From contig CM037861.1 in assembly GCA_021292105.1 (NCBI GenBank), positions 26,529,110 through 26,593,109 on the forward strand: 64,000 nt of DNA, read 5' to 3'. A program made the position numbers and the translations under genes. The DNA comes from Anadara kagoshimensis (Eukaryota > Mollusca > Bivalvia > Arcoida > Arcidae). The notes beneath the pieces are model-generated. The model was not told where the DNA came from and made no database searches. It saw only the letters and a list, made by a program, of their open reading frames with translations. Position 1 is the stretch's first letter, and every line of letters starts with the position of its first letter. Below are positions 22,921-35,934 of the stretch, in pieces.

Positions 22921-24120
22921 GTACACTCCTTAATTTTGTTTTTTTTTCCTAATTATGCACATAAACTTATGCTAACAATCGGTTTGGTTAAAGTTTAATT
23001 TAACTTTTCCTTATCCGCCGGTATAGGTCAGACAGTGTTGTGATTAGGTCAGGAGGTCATGTGTGATAAATGCTATGACTGATGTTGTGTCTGTCAGAAA
23101 TTAATACCCCACCTGGGATGTCGGACATGCATGTTCTTGAAATGTATTGCTCGCAAACGGCTTTTTATCAACAGTGATGGTTCCATTTATTAAGAACCGC
23201 ATGTGGCAAACAAAAAACTGAAACGGTGAAAACCTTGATTTTCAAACAAAGACATTTTAGTTAGTCAGGGTTACAAAGACACATGATACATTGACGTGCA
23301 AGTTTAGTGTTTAATTAAAGTTATTTAAAATGTTAACCGATGTACTTAATAAAGCTGTTCTTTAAGTTAAAGTATGGTTTTAACTGAGATAAGGCTTAAA
23401 GTGTTTTGATGTTGCCATTGACATGATTTACACGGTTGGTTGTGACATACAAATTGAGATTTAGTCGACCGAATTAAAATATTTTTAAACATGCAAAATT
23501 TATACCATCGATATATGCACGGTCAAACATATACAAAGGACTTAAAATACCGGAACAAATTTGAGTTTTTATAAGCTCACCTGGGCCAAAGGCTCAGATA
23601 AGCTATTGCCATCTATTCCCGCCCGTCGTGTATAAAATGTTCACATTTTAATTAACTCCTCAAAAACTACTGTCCCAAATTGGATGCTATTTGGCAATAA
23701 TGGTGTCTAGGTGAAGGGCTTTCAGATTTGCACACATGAAGGGGTTACGTCCCTTTAGGACCCTAAAAAGGGGGAAATAGACCCCTTTCACATTCAAATG
23801 CGCATGCCCTGTATCTACTGACGACAGCCAAATTTCTAGACTAAGTCTCGCGCGAATTTACAAAACCTCGCGGGATTTTGTTCCAGGGGGCAAGTGCGCG
23901 AGTGAGACAATGGCATAAAATGGGCTGCCAGGCAAACATTAAAAAAATGTCCTTCCTCGCAAAACGACTCAGATTAGATCGGTCTGTATTTTCAAGAACT
24001 ATTTTCGACCACATGATTCACACAAAAACAATAACAATAATGGCGGCGCCCATGTGTTTTGGCGAAAACAAGATGGGTTGGGACTAGGCCTAGCTAGTAA
24101 TCGCGATTAGAACTACGTTA

Positions 24121-24321
24121 CAGACCTGTCCAAAGTTTAACACTGAGCTAACGAAGTTGATTCGACGCTAGAAAGAAAAAGCTGTTGAGATAAGCATAGC
24201 AGCTGCCCAAAATTGTCGAGATATATACAGCTGATATACAGATAAATGTAAGAAACCACAGGAATTAGCCAGATTTGGGACCAATATTCGGTAACTTAGT
24301 GTTAAATTTTCGACAGGACTG
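24121..24321. mobile_element. Family A element, copy 6 (201 bp)
   Basis: Ends CAGACCTGTCCAAAGTTT and its inverse, with TA at 24119-24120 and 24322-24323. It sits inside the 4.5 kb element. Confidence 0.85.
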
Positions 24322-24513
24322 TATTTTATACATTTATGATGATTCATAGGCAAATATTTTTCTGATTTAGGTAGATCTAGTAAAAATAAGATTTTTGTAT
24401 TTTAAAGTTGAATTGATATTTGGAATCTTCCTTCCTTTTAAGCAAAACTTATTTTTCCACTCCAAATCAGCAACATTTAGGTTAAAATTTTTATTTCTTT
24501 AGAGTATTACATC

Positions 24514-25197
24514 GTGCGTTGGTGGATCTTCCACTGGGTAGTGAAATGCGTCTAGTGTGACAGTGATCAAACGTCTCTAGATCTGCTGTTGCCGCTGGCT
24601 AGCCTACTTGTGAGGTGAAAGGGAGAGTCGAGTGCGTAAATCTTGCCTTGCCAGTACATAGCCTCCTCACTACCAAGACTCCTTTCAGTGCCTCCTCGTG
24701 GCAATGCATGGAAACTGGGAAATGCAATCTCAGGCTAAACTGTTTGGGGATCTCGGAGCAGCAAGGGCCCCAGAGATGCAGTGTGTAGGCCCACCGGCGT
24801 GTGGACATGCCCTAGCACTCATCAACCTTGCCCCAACTATGGGTAAATAGTCGGCCAGATGAGGGTCGTTAAACTTGTAAAGTAACTCATCTAGGAGACG
24901 GAAAACTCCGATTTAAAACCTGGATAGAATGGCTTCATCAGCTGTGGTAAGCAACCATTCTAGAGGAAGGTAACCTTGATAGTAAATCCCTGGTCCACCA
25001 GGTTGGAGGTTGAGCAAGGGGGTAATCTCCCCTTCTCATAAAACGAGTACGATTACGGAAACAAGGACTAGAAATATTTTTACTAACCTCGAGTCTTCAG
25101 TATGCCAGCAGACTACTGCTCGTTTGACTGTGATTTTAAACTCTAGTCCTTGCCCTATGTGCCCCCGGGCATAAAAAGGACTAGGTAGGTAGGTAGG
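24514..25197 (+). mobile_element. 684 bp retroposon with (AGGT)n tail and 14 bp target duplication
   Basis: TAGAGTATTACATC occurs at 24500-24513 and 25198-25211. The body is GC-richer than its surroundings and ends AAGGACTAGGTAGGTAGGTA, a simple-repeat tail typical of target-primed insertion. No reverse transcriptase is encoded. It may be a LINE reduced to its untranslated ends, or a SINE. Confidence 0.82.
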
Positions 25198-25282
25198 TAG
25201 AGTATTACATCAGTTCACCAAAACTCCATGTGTACACAGAGTTAGGGCTGGGTACATGTAATGGTACTTTGTTTCATTATAT

Positions 25283-25285
25283 TGC

Positions 25286-25317
<32 letters not shown>

Positions 25318-25375
25318 GGACCATACATATTAATATTTAAAATAAGCACATTTTCCACAAAAAAAAAAAAAAATA
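25283..25375 (+). repeat. Two A-runs
   Basis: About 28 A at 25284-25311 and about 15 A around 25359-25373. They could be retroposon tails, but no body or duplication is visible. Confidence 0.6.
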
Positions 25376-25659
25376 ATGAAAATAAATAAAATTAAAATAG
25401 TGGGCTAAATCCAAATGACTGCCTGGTCATGTATCAAAGGATCACCTTCAACCTGCCAACAGTGGTTAGAACATGAACCTATACAGACACTGGGACAGTG
25501 CTGAGCTATCAGATGAAATTTCCAAAACTGCAACAGCCTTCTTTATTTTCAATTTATCCACCTGCATATATACCATATATTGGTGCAAAGAGGAGTCTAG
25601 ATTTGCATTCTCTGTCAAGTATTGTATTTTAATTATTTATGACTGAATAAAGCCATCTT

Positions 25660-25746
25660 ACCAGTTGTATGGAGATAACCAAACCATCTTACCAGTTGTA
25701 TGAAGATAACCAAACCATCTTACCAGTTGTATGGAGATAACCAATC
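25660..25746 (+). repeat. Tandem array, 31 bp unit, 3 copies
   Basis: CATCTTACCAGTTGTATGGA with GATAACCAAAC, three times, one base different in the middle copy. Confidence 0.85.
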
Positions 25747-26374
25747 TATTATAAAGAATAAGCCTATATGGCACAAAGACAAAGTGGTAATCAGTTTGAA
25801 TATAAAATAACAGTATACACCACACCAATCAGTCTTCCTTGGTCACCCATTTCTGAATGAGGCATTATCATTGGCAGAAAACTGAATGCAAATTTGGTTT
25901 TATGTTTTTCAATGCAGCTCAACTGTTCAAAGTGTATGTACAGCAAAATAGCAAGAACCAAGCTGAAAATCAAGAAGATTGCTTCCAAAATCAACAAATT
26001 TATAATCAGTCAAATCACTGAAACTACCAAATCCCAACTGAATTTAAATGGACATGATTGTCATTTAATTTTAATTTAAGTGGGGATTCTTTAAAAGTAT
26101 AGTGTTGGATTTACATATTTGATTCCAGTTTTACAATAATTTCTCAACTTATAAGATTTTCCTTAATTGAAATCTGACAACTTTTGACAATAATTTTATA
26201 CAAATAAAGTTTCAACCATGAAGAGTTGGTATTTACAATCCACTGGTAAATAGATACATTACTGACTTGCCAATATAAGCTTACATAAATACTAAGAAGC
26301 ATATATGGAGGCTGACTGCCAGTACATGTATGGAATAATCTTTGTAAGGGCAGTGCAAGCATGCATACATCTTG

Positions 26375-27305
26375 GATGCAGTATAGCTTTGACTGGCCAG
26401 TATGTAAACAGTATAGCTTTGACGGGCTAGTATGTTTACAGTTTAGCTTTGACGGGCTAGTATGTATACAGCATAGCTTTGACGGGCCAGTATGTTTACA
26501 GTATAGCTTTGACGGTCTAGTATGTTTACAGTTTGGCTTTGACGGGCTAGTATGTATACAGCATAGCTTTGATGGGCCAGTATGTTTACAGTATAGCTTT
26601 GACCAGCCATTATGTATACAGTACGGCTTTGACAGACCAGTATGTTTACTGTTTAGCTTTGACAGGCCAGTATGTATACAGTATAGCTTTGACGGGCTAG
26701 TATGTTTACAGTTTAGCTTTGACGGGCTAGTATGTATACAGCATAGCTTTGACGGGCCAGTATGTTTACAGTATAGCTTTGACGGTCTAGTATGTTTACA
26801 GTTTGGCTTTGACGGGCTAGTATGTATACAGCATAGCTTTGATGGGCCAGTATGTTTACAGTATAGCTTTGACCAGCCATTATGTATACAGTACGGCCTT
26901 GACGGGTCAGTATGTTTACAGTTTAGCTTTGACGGGCCAGTATGTATACAGTATAGCTTTGACTGGTCAGTATGTTTACAGTTTAGCTTTGACGGGCTAG
27001 TATGTATACAGTATAACTTTGACGGGCCAGTATGTATACAGTATAGCTTTGACAGGCCAGTTTTAAGACAGTATAGCCTTGACAGGTCAGTATGTTTACA
27101 GTTTAGCTTTGACCAGCCAGTATGTATACAGTACAGCTTTGACGGGTCAGTATGTTTACAGTTTAGCTTTGACCGGCCAGTATGTATACAGTACAGCTTT
27201 GACGGGTCAGTAGCTACACAGTATAGCTTTGACGGGTCAGTATGTACACAGTACAGCTATGGCTGGCCAGTGCAATTGTGCATTAATCTTGACTGGCCAG
27301 TGTAA
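26375..27305 (+). repeat. Minisatellite, 30 bp unit, about 31 copies, with long open frame
   Basis: The unit reads TATGTTTACAGTATAGCTTT / GACGGGCCAG. The plus frame starting at ATG 26361 stays open for 314 codons and spells a ten-residue repeat (QYSFDGPVCL with variants). An open frame is expected from a 30 bp unit lacking a stop in one frame, so I call it a repeat. The other two plus frames are closed by TAG or similar. Confidence 0.9.
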
Positions 27306-27309
27306 AACT

Positions 27310-28040
27310 CAGTAGATTTTAACAAAGAAGGGTAAGCATGTTTTTTCTCTTGGTATGTCAGTATAATATTATATTATATAGATACTGTCAGGCTATAGCT
27401 AGCGCAAGATTTAGTAAATCTTGGTTGGGCAGTGGAGTATGATAAACATATATCTTAGCAGCTAGAATAAGGCTACATGGATACTGCTAGGCCAGAATAA
27501 ACTGGTTTGGTGGGAGCAGATATGTATGGTATAGCTTTTGACAGGCTAACATTGGTCCACATAATAACATGTTAAGACACAAGTTATAAAAATCAAAACA
27601 ATGGATATAATGAAATAAAAATTATTAAATGATGTTTTAGTTTTGAAGGCACCTGTAACAAGTACTGTTCAGACAGTGGACTCCTTCACTGAAAGCTTCA
27701 GTGTTGAATCTGAGATTTTTTCAGAATGGGTCATTTTCAAAACTTTTGTCTAAAACATCATGATGTTAATATTTTGCATTAATGTTCTATCAATGTGCCT
27801 TCTAGAATAAACACCGCCCTTAATTCTTATGTTCTGTGATTCATTATTTAACAATGGATCAAATAATTTCTTTCTGTTCTACCAAATGACCACTTGTCGA
27901 TACCGAGGGAAAGGAAAAGACAGTCTCACCGCGCCGTGGTTAGTCTGTTACTGTCCCGTCACAACTAAACCAATATCGGGGGAGGGGTATCCTAACCTGT
28001 CACTGTGTCAGACGACACTATCTGGAATGGAATTAAATGA
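27310..28040. other. Unassigned right part of the 4.5 kb element
   Basis: No gene I can name. A 71-codon frame at 27829-28044 has no known motif. Confidence 0.45.
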
Positions 28041-28874
28041 GTAATATAAGTTTTAATGGCTACCGCTTTTACAGGTGAACATAATCGTTCTTCTCGCTTT
28101 GGCTTTACGTCGATGGATGGTCAAATCGGCGACACATTTATGTTTAAACCAGTGAACATCAAACGTCCATGCTGTTTACTATGTAAAGCGAAAGTAGACT
28201 TGCCCCCTGAGCTGATAAAAGAGTTCCGATTTTAGGGGAGATAACCGCGTTTGGCAAAATTTAGCGCGTGCGCATTGGAATGTGAAAGGGGTCTATTGTG
28301 AAAATCGTCTCCTCTGAACAGGAGATATAGCTTCAAAACTATAAATACATATATTTTGTTTAGGCATGTATATTAGAATATTGTGGGTAATAGCCTGACA
28401 ATCATTTTGATATATGAATGAAGGTCATGGGTTCAAAGGTCAAGGTCATAGATGCAAACGAATACTCAAATGGTTAATTTTCTTGAAAAATATAAACATT
28501 TTGTATTGGCAAATATATTAGAATAATGTAGGTATTGGCCTAAAAAATTGATATATGAATGAAGTTCATAGGTTCAAAGGTCAAGGTCACAGATACAAAC
28601 GAATACTGAAATGATTTATTATCGTGCAATTACCATGGAGTTTCCCACATGCTCTTATAAACAAAACAACACGATGTACTGACATTTGTCTTCTTTCTTT
28701 ATATAAAGGATTTTGTCATTATATGTGTTTTCCGGCTGTGGGGGAAGTGTCGGGAACGTTATATCCGTAACCTTTCCCTCATGGTGATGTTGCAGTATTG
28801 ACAATAACACTATGTATTATTAAAGTCTTATTTATTATTTACTTGTTTCATCAATAGGTTACAATCAATCCAAG

Positions 28875-28989
28875 ATGCCTGCTAAAACAGTTGCTATAAT
28901 TGGATGTGGCGTGTCTGGTTTAACAGCACTCAAGTCATGTTTGGAACAAGGCCTGGATGCCACGTGTTTTGAAATGCATGATAACATAG
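28875..28989 (+). CDS. FMO exon 1 (residues 1-39)
   Basis: Starts at ATG in the context CCAAGATGC and ends before GTAAGT. Encodes the first beta strand and the FAD-binding GCGVSG loop, then E33, which should contact the FAD ribose. Ends after the first base of Gly39. Confidence 0.94.
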
Positions 28990-31900
28990 GTAAGTAGGAC
29001 ACTACATTAATTTTTTATTTTATTGATTACGGACAGTAGATTTCCAATACACCAATGTAGTTGTAGGAAGAGACACCTAGTGTTATTTAAAAGAACACAA
29101 ATGTTGCTACAAGCGAGATTTGCCAAGGAGAGGTTAGAAGAGAAGTTAGCAATTATCTATAACCGAACCACAGAACATGTGTCCGTCTGTTTACAAGTGT
29201 AAAATCGTGTACGGGCCATATTTCATAATTGCTTTGGACGACTGTCATAAAACCTAACATGAGTAATCTTTATGGCGCAAAAGTGTGGCATGACCTTGGT
29301 CCAAGGTCATATAGGAAAGGTCAAGGTCGCGAGAAAACATTAAATGTTGGGGTGGGGGTATTTGTCTCTCAAGAGACAATTCTACTTATTCTTGTTGTTT
29401 TGTTTTGTTTTTGTTTTTTTTTTGTTTTTTGTTTTTTTTGGGGGGGGGGGTTGTTGGCGAAATCTGCTTGATTATAAAATAATGTTAGGTTTGATCGACT
29501 CTGATGTGCTTAATGTAGTTGGAAAACAGGAAATATAACTATACATATGAGATCCATATGCTCGGCAGTAACCAACAACATAAATTTAAAAACAACGAAA
29601 CAAGAAATGCAAATTGAAAATATAAAAATATCAATTAAGAGTCCCAAATGTACGACAGCAAGATGTATGTAATAAGAATGTGTGTCTAGTTTACCTCATT
29701 GATATATACCGTGATAGGGTAAGAATTTCAGATGATTTTATCGTGATAGAAATGAGTCTCGTCTGCATTCTTTTATTTTGCACTCGAATATTATAACCCA
29801 CACACCCCTACTCGTATATTTAAGACAATAACTGGATAGTATGTGATGTTTGATCTGTTTTAGGTGGCACATGGTACTATACCAAACACATACGTGATGA
29901 CCAAGGGCCCGGTATATATGACTTCTTAATTACCAACACAAGTCGTGAGATGATGAGATTTAGCGATTTTCACTTTCCCCAAAACACTCCGGTTTTCCCA
30001 CAACACCAAGACGTACATAACTACTTGTGCGAATACGCTGAAAACTTCAATTTATTCCCACATATCCAGTTCAACACCAAGGTTTTAAGTCTGAACAAAT
30101 CGTCCACCTACGACACAACAGGAAGATGGATCATCCAGACGACCAAAAACGACTCAGCAGACGACATTGTCACCAAGGAGTATGACAACGTAATAATCAG
30201 CACAGGATTCCAAAGACACCCTTTTATACCAGACATTGAAGGACTCAGCGACTTCAAGGGAACGTACACACACTCCCAAACATTTAAGAATGGGGACCCC
30301 TATAAAGACAAACGTGTTTTGGTGATTGGTGAGTTGATGTTGGGTGATTTTAACATGTATCCATTGTTTTTATGTGTAAGAACTGTTATTACTTCCCATA
30401 CGGCTCCCTGTTTAGAAAGTAATACTACAATTAATATTCCAAGACTTAATTTTGCATCTTTTTGACAATTTCATAAGCATGATCTCTTTAGTCAAATCTT
30501 CTCATTCTTTATCCCTCCATTCCATTGCTTTTATGACGCGTTTGGTATATTTCTGTTTCCATGTATGAACCAATATCGTTTACTCTCTGACTTTATTTTT
30601 ATTGAAATATCTGCTAGAAAGGCTTTTACTGGATATACGCCATAGAAACCATTGCGATATCTGAAGTTTACATGCGTGTTGCAGACATAATATGGACATG
30701 AAGACACGTATTCTTAACTGCCAATACCAAACAAAAGACCCGTGACCAAAACGTTGAAATGAAACCTTTAAGGCTTGGTATACCTTCATTACAAGATTCA
30801 GCGGTTTTGATTAAGAATATTCCATATTAGATACAGCTTTTAACTATTTGTTACCTTCATAAAGGTGATCAGCAGATCTTGGATAATTTTCCTGATCAAA
30901 AATTTAAATCAATTTCTGCATATCAAAGATGTCACAATTGGTTCGTTCTGTGATAACAAGTTACTTTCCATCACACCTCTGGACATTTCTGTTAACTGTG
31001 AATTTAATACCTTTTAAAAACAGTAAGAGACTTCACACTTCTCTTCTATTTCTGGTGATGCTAACGTAACCATGGTTTTCTGGCATGCAAACTTGTTTCG
31101 GATATTTGGGACAATGCATACACTTTTCTTTACAAAATATTTAATTCCAGGCTTACCTTATCTGGGTCATTTTGAACAATCTAAATTAAAATAACCGAGG
31201 GTCAATTTAATGAAAATTTAACTTGTTAAACATCTTAATTCGGATAAGGAAATTTTCTTAAAGTACTTTAGCCTTGGAGATTTATATGGGAGCCGTGTGA
31301 CTTAATAACATTTTACCTTGCATATAGAATGCCATTGATGCATATTCTTCTAAATAATTGTATAACTATAAAATATACATATATAAATGTTACAGAATGT
31401 TGTTTCTTTCAGCTGGCAAACAGATTGATCAATATCGAGTCTAATGGACAAGACAAAAGTTAAAATAACAAATAGGGTATTTCTAAACATGAGTGTTTCA
31501 ATTTACTTTTACTTAGAACAAAGATAAGTCGCCACTGAGCGTGAAGACTCGACACGGACATACATATAAAGTAGCAGTATGAAAATATGTGTTGTCAAGG
31601 AAATATAAAAAAATGGTAAGTGTAAGAAAGTGTATATAAATGCGACCTGAAGAGCGTAAAGACGAAGTACAGTTAAGTTGAAATAAAGCTTAGGTTATGT
31701 TGGTGAGTGTTAGTGTCTATATTAGATAGTACAGGTATATAAAAGTACAAATACTTACCGTGTGTCATGTCACGATAACATATAGTTTATGTCAACAGTT
31801 TTTGATTCCAGAAATGACACAAAGGCGAAATTGTCAAACTAAGCCGATGACGTCTAAATGTCATTCTGTTAATTCAATAAGATAATTCTGTAAAATTCAC

Positions 31901-34900
31901 TTTCTGTACATTTTCCTCGAAAACACTATGCACAGCTTCACTCTTTCCTATATTCTTTTTAACTACATTGAAAATTGTATACTATATAACGTTTAAGATG
32001 GTTGCTGTCTGGTTTTCAATTAACAATTGCACATTTTGATCAAAATCATTTTAGTTGAATAACGAACTAATCAGAGCACAATTTCTCTGTTAACAAATGT
32101 TATGTCCATCTGCATAAGAAGTACAATCTTTAGCTAAATCTCCTTAAAACTTTAACACAGAAATGTCTACCTCTGACAAATGGCATAAACTAGGTCTTAG
32201 CTTTACTTTTTCACATGATAGTAATGATTTTAAAGATTTGTTCCTTTAAAATGCACAAATACTATTACCTTTAGATATTTCTGACTTTAACGAATCTGTC
32301 GAAATAATAACAGTACAATACTGATAAGGCTGCTAGCTTGACGTAATATTAATGCAGTGATTTTGTTAGTTTTTGAAAAATTACTTTCTGTCTTTTAAAT
32401 TGGGAAAATTTAAACCATTTTCATAAATTGATTGAAACAAACAAGCATCTATATAGAATATATCAAGATAAATCTAGTATACTTGTTGCAAAAAGTTATA
32501 TTTTGGGCAATACTAGTATATAAAAATTTTGTATGTACAAAACAGATGAATTTAAGTGTATATCACTGTAGTTTTAGGAACTTCGGTGGTCAAATTGGGA
32601 AATTTTAGTTATTATTTACCCAAGTGCAAACTACTTTTACTCGGTTTATTTATACAAACAAAGTCACTGTAAGGGAATCACCGTGGTTGTTAACCTTTTG
32701 TGTCGTATCAAAGTGACATTGCACTACACTGAGATGAAACATGTATAAATAATTATGAAATATATTCCAATAGTTTGTTGCTCTTGTTGCTTAAATTAGA
32801 TTGCATTATTACATGATAATTGGATTCATGAATTTCAAGCATGGCTGCAAAATCATTTAAAGCATAGTTTTAGTTTTATGTTTAAAGCAAAATATGGCTA
32901 ATAGAACAGGTTTCATGGAATTGTTAGCAACGCCTTGCAAAAGCATATTTGGCATTATGTATTTTCGAGACGGGCAAAGTTCACACTTCAAAACATAGTA
33001 TAACTGCTTGCATGCGTTTTGCTTTACACTTTAGTTGCAAATCCATTATTCTGTTGCAATGCATTTTAGGCAAAAGCAGTTCATAAACTTATAGCACTGA
33101 TAGAATTGCCGCATACACGTGCTTTTGAAGCTTAACATTGGCAGTTTATTTTGAGATTGGACTGTCGTTTTTTGGCATCTCTGTTAGGCACTGTTCACCT
33201 TTGATTGGCTTTAACACGTGTTCTTTTATTCTTTGGTATCGTTCTATGAAATATGATTATACCTCTTACTTCCTACTTTTATGGATCAGAGCCAAACAAC
33301 TAAACTTATATTTTTGGTATCTTTTCAACATATTGAAAAAAACCTTTGATTTCATAATTTCGGTCCAGGCACTACTGATGAGGAATTGTATTTTAAAACG
33401 GCAGTCTAATGATGTAAGACTAAAACTGGTACAATGCAATTTACTACGATCAGTTGATAAAAGATAGAAAATCTTATACAAGTACCTTTTGATGTTAAAC
33501 TGTATATAATCATGTTTCCATGGAAACATAATAGTAAAAGCATATTGTATAAGATATTAAAATTACATAATGATATATAATACAAAAATAAATCCATAAT
33601 AAATCGTGCAGACATTATAGGTTATAATACGATAAAACCTACTAAAGAGTAGCAATAAACGCATATATATACGTAGAGTAATATATTGTCTTGTCTTAAA
33701 AAAGACTTCTTGGGTGATTCATGATTTAGTTATTCGTGAATTTCAAATCAATGCTAAACACGTCATTTTCCTTATCTTCTTAGCTTTCAAATCTGTCTTC
33801 TTTGAACAGTCGTTTCCATGAAAATGGTCCATTCTTTTTATATTTATGAATCTTGATGTAATTTTCAATGTTGCACATTTACTAACCTCTTGTTTGTGAG
33901 ATATCACAAGCGTTAACGTAGCACCTGTTAGTGTTTGCCCAGTGCGCTGCAATATTATTTATCAAGCATGCTCTTTCCTTTCCTCTTCTACACGCTAGCT
34001 TATGCTTTACCGACATTGCTTAACCACTCTGTAGGGTTGTAAGTCTCTTTAGAAATCCTAAGACATTCTCCGCAATATGACGTCAGGGAACAGATGTGTC
34101 TGTGGTTTACGTCAAATGTTCGAATGTTTTGTGACGTCATTTGGCGCGGTCTATTGTTTTTGTATCCAGAAATCACAATTTTTCGATGGTCACTAATTTT
34201 TCGATGGTCACGTGACGAGACTTGCAGACCTTATTGCTTAATTAGTTCTAGAGTTGTTCATTTCAATCTATAGCACTTAAGTTTTAAGCGTTTTTTTCTG
34301 ATTTCATCTGAACATATTTTTATATATAAGATAATATATGAAATTACTTATTATTCAGGTTACGATAACTACAAACAACAATGAGTAAAATAATGCCTTA
34401 TTGGAATTTCTTTCAGGGTTAAATTGAACTGGTTAAGAAAATGATCAATAAATACAAAGTTAAGCTCTAATCATTATAATTATCTAATAATTTTCTGTAT
34501 AGTTATATTGAATTTTCAGGGGGAGAGACCAGATGAAGAATTCAGTGGTTTCTTGGGATTTTTATTTTCGGTCGCTGTGACCTAATTAAATACATTTTGT
34601 ACTTTCAGGTAATGCCAATTCTGCTCTTGACGTTTCTGTCGGAATCGCTGAATCTGCTGAACAGGTAAGGTCATTACTGTTTTTTTTTTGCCATGTGATT
34701 TGTTTATGCAATGTGTGAATAATTGTATATTTGTATATTTTTACGTGATTATATTTCTAGCAAAGCGCTGAGCGAGGTTTTTCATAGGTACTTCAGCCAG
34801 AGGTGGAAATATTTTACCCTTATTTCTATTTTCCAATTAAGGATTTTCTTAACAAAAGTTTAAATTTGATTTTTTTAAATTATTGTGACGTTAATAGCTA

Positions 34901-35894
34901 TTAAAGCTGTTTCTTTATAATTTTCTTCAATTACCAGATAATATCGAAGTATTTGTCAAATAACCTTGTAATGTCTTTCAATTTTCAATATTATGTTTTG
35001 TATACATCCCGAAAACATATAAGCTCTTCGGAAAAATATTTTTGCTTTAAACCCATTAAATATTTATGGAATATTGCTTTTAAAATAAAAATGCCCTTAA
35101 GGACCTTACATTTTGATGTTCTGTACTAAGTAGATGAGATAACCAAAATACCTCTTTTGAAAAGCCCCATTCAATTTATCAATCAATCTTTTGAACTGGA
35201 TGTTGTAAATGGCTTGTCTTGAGAATGCTGAATCAGAATGCTTTTCCAGGTGTATCTTAGTGTCGGAGCTGGATGTTGGGTTTGTCCAAGAAATGCCGAA
35301 GGAATGCCAATAGATACACTTATCCACAGACGAGTATGGAAACTGTTCCCGGCTTTCCTGAATCGCATCATGCGAAGAGTATCGGAGGCCAATTTTAACC
35401 ATACCGAATTTGGCATCCGACCTGCAAGAGGACCTATCCACTACACCGGAACTGTGAATGACGACCTTGGTTCCCGAATTGCCTCTGGAAAGATCAAAGT
35501 CGTTTCAGGGACAATCGGGTTCTCGCCAAACGGTGCGAAGTTAGATGACGGAACCGAAATCCAAGATATTGATGCCATCATTTTTGCCACAGGTTTCAGA
35601 CCAGACCATTCTCTGCTTGGTAAGAAGTGGGAACAGATTGTCCAGCAGTCGACAGATTGTCCTCATTTTTCATATCAGCCCTTCAATGTATTTTGATTTT
35701 GCCCAACACAGAGATTGTCCTAATTTTATATTAGCCCTTCCATTTTGTTTTTGCCTTTGACAGTCGACAGATTGTCTTCATGTTGAATATCATCCCTTGC
35801 ATTTTGTTATGATTCTTTTGTAGTTTAGCAATAGATATGCCTGCCATTATATTGAATTGAAACTCCAGAAAGACAACACCTTATTTACTAGAAT

Positions 35895-35934
<40 letters not shown>

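Larger units (their letters stand above)
23780..28293. mobile_element. 4.5 kb inverted-repeat element inserted in family H copy
   Basis: Perfect 16 bp inverted ends (GACCCCTTTCACATTC and inverse) with TA on both sides at 23778-23779 and 28294-28295. Similarity resumes subterminally: AGGGGGCAAGT occurs about 105 bp from the left end and, inverted, about 90 bp from the right. No transposase was recognised. Inside lie a family A copy, a retroposon with target duplication and a 30 bp minisatellite. Confidence 0.75.
23572..28640 (+). mobile_element. Hairpin-ended element with tandem core (family H), split by a 4.5 kb insertion
   Basis: The left part, 23572-23777, starts AGCTCACCTGGGCCAAAGGC. The right part, from 28296 on, continues with TTGTGAAAATCGTCTCCTC and two ~145 bp core units (about 28377-28620) that are the reverse complement of the units at 51.06-52.10 kb. 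The far terminal hairpin seen in the other copy is missing here. Insertion bounds are described in the next entry. Confidence 0.75.

Noticed and set aside
24599-24808. 69-codon minus-strand frame
   Set aside because: Falls wholly within the retroposon and reads against its orientation; no family match.
26361-27305. 314-residue repetitive protein as a real gene
   Set aside because: The 30 bp unit is stop-free in one frame, so the open frame is expected; no splice sites, signal peptide or family match. Kept as a finding, not as a CDS.
27829-28044. 71-codon frame near the right end of the 4.5 kb element
   Set aside because: No recognisable motif, and the length is within chance for this region.
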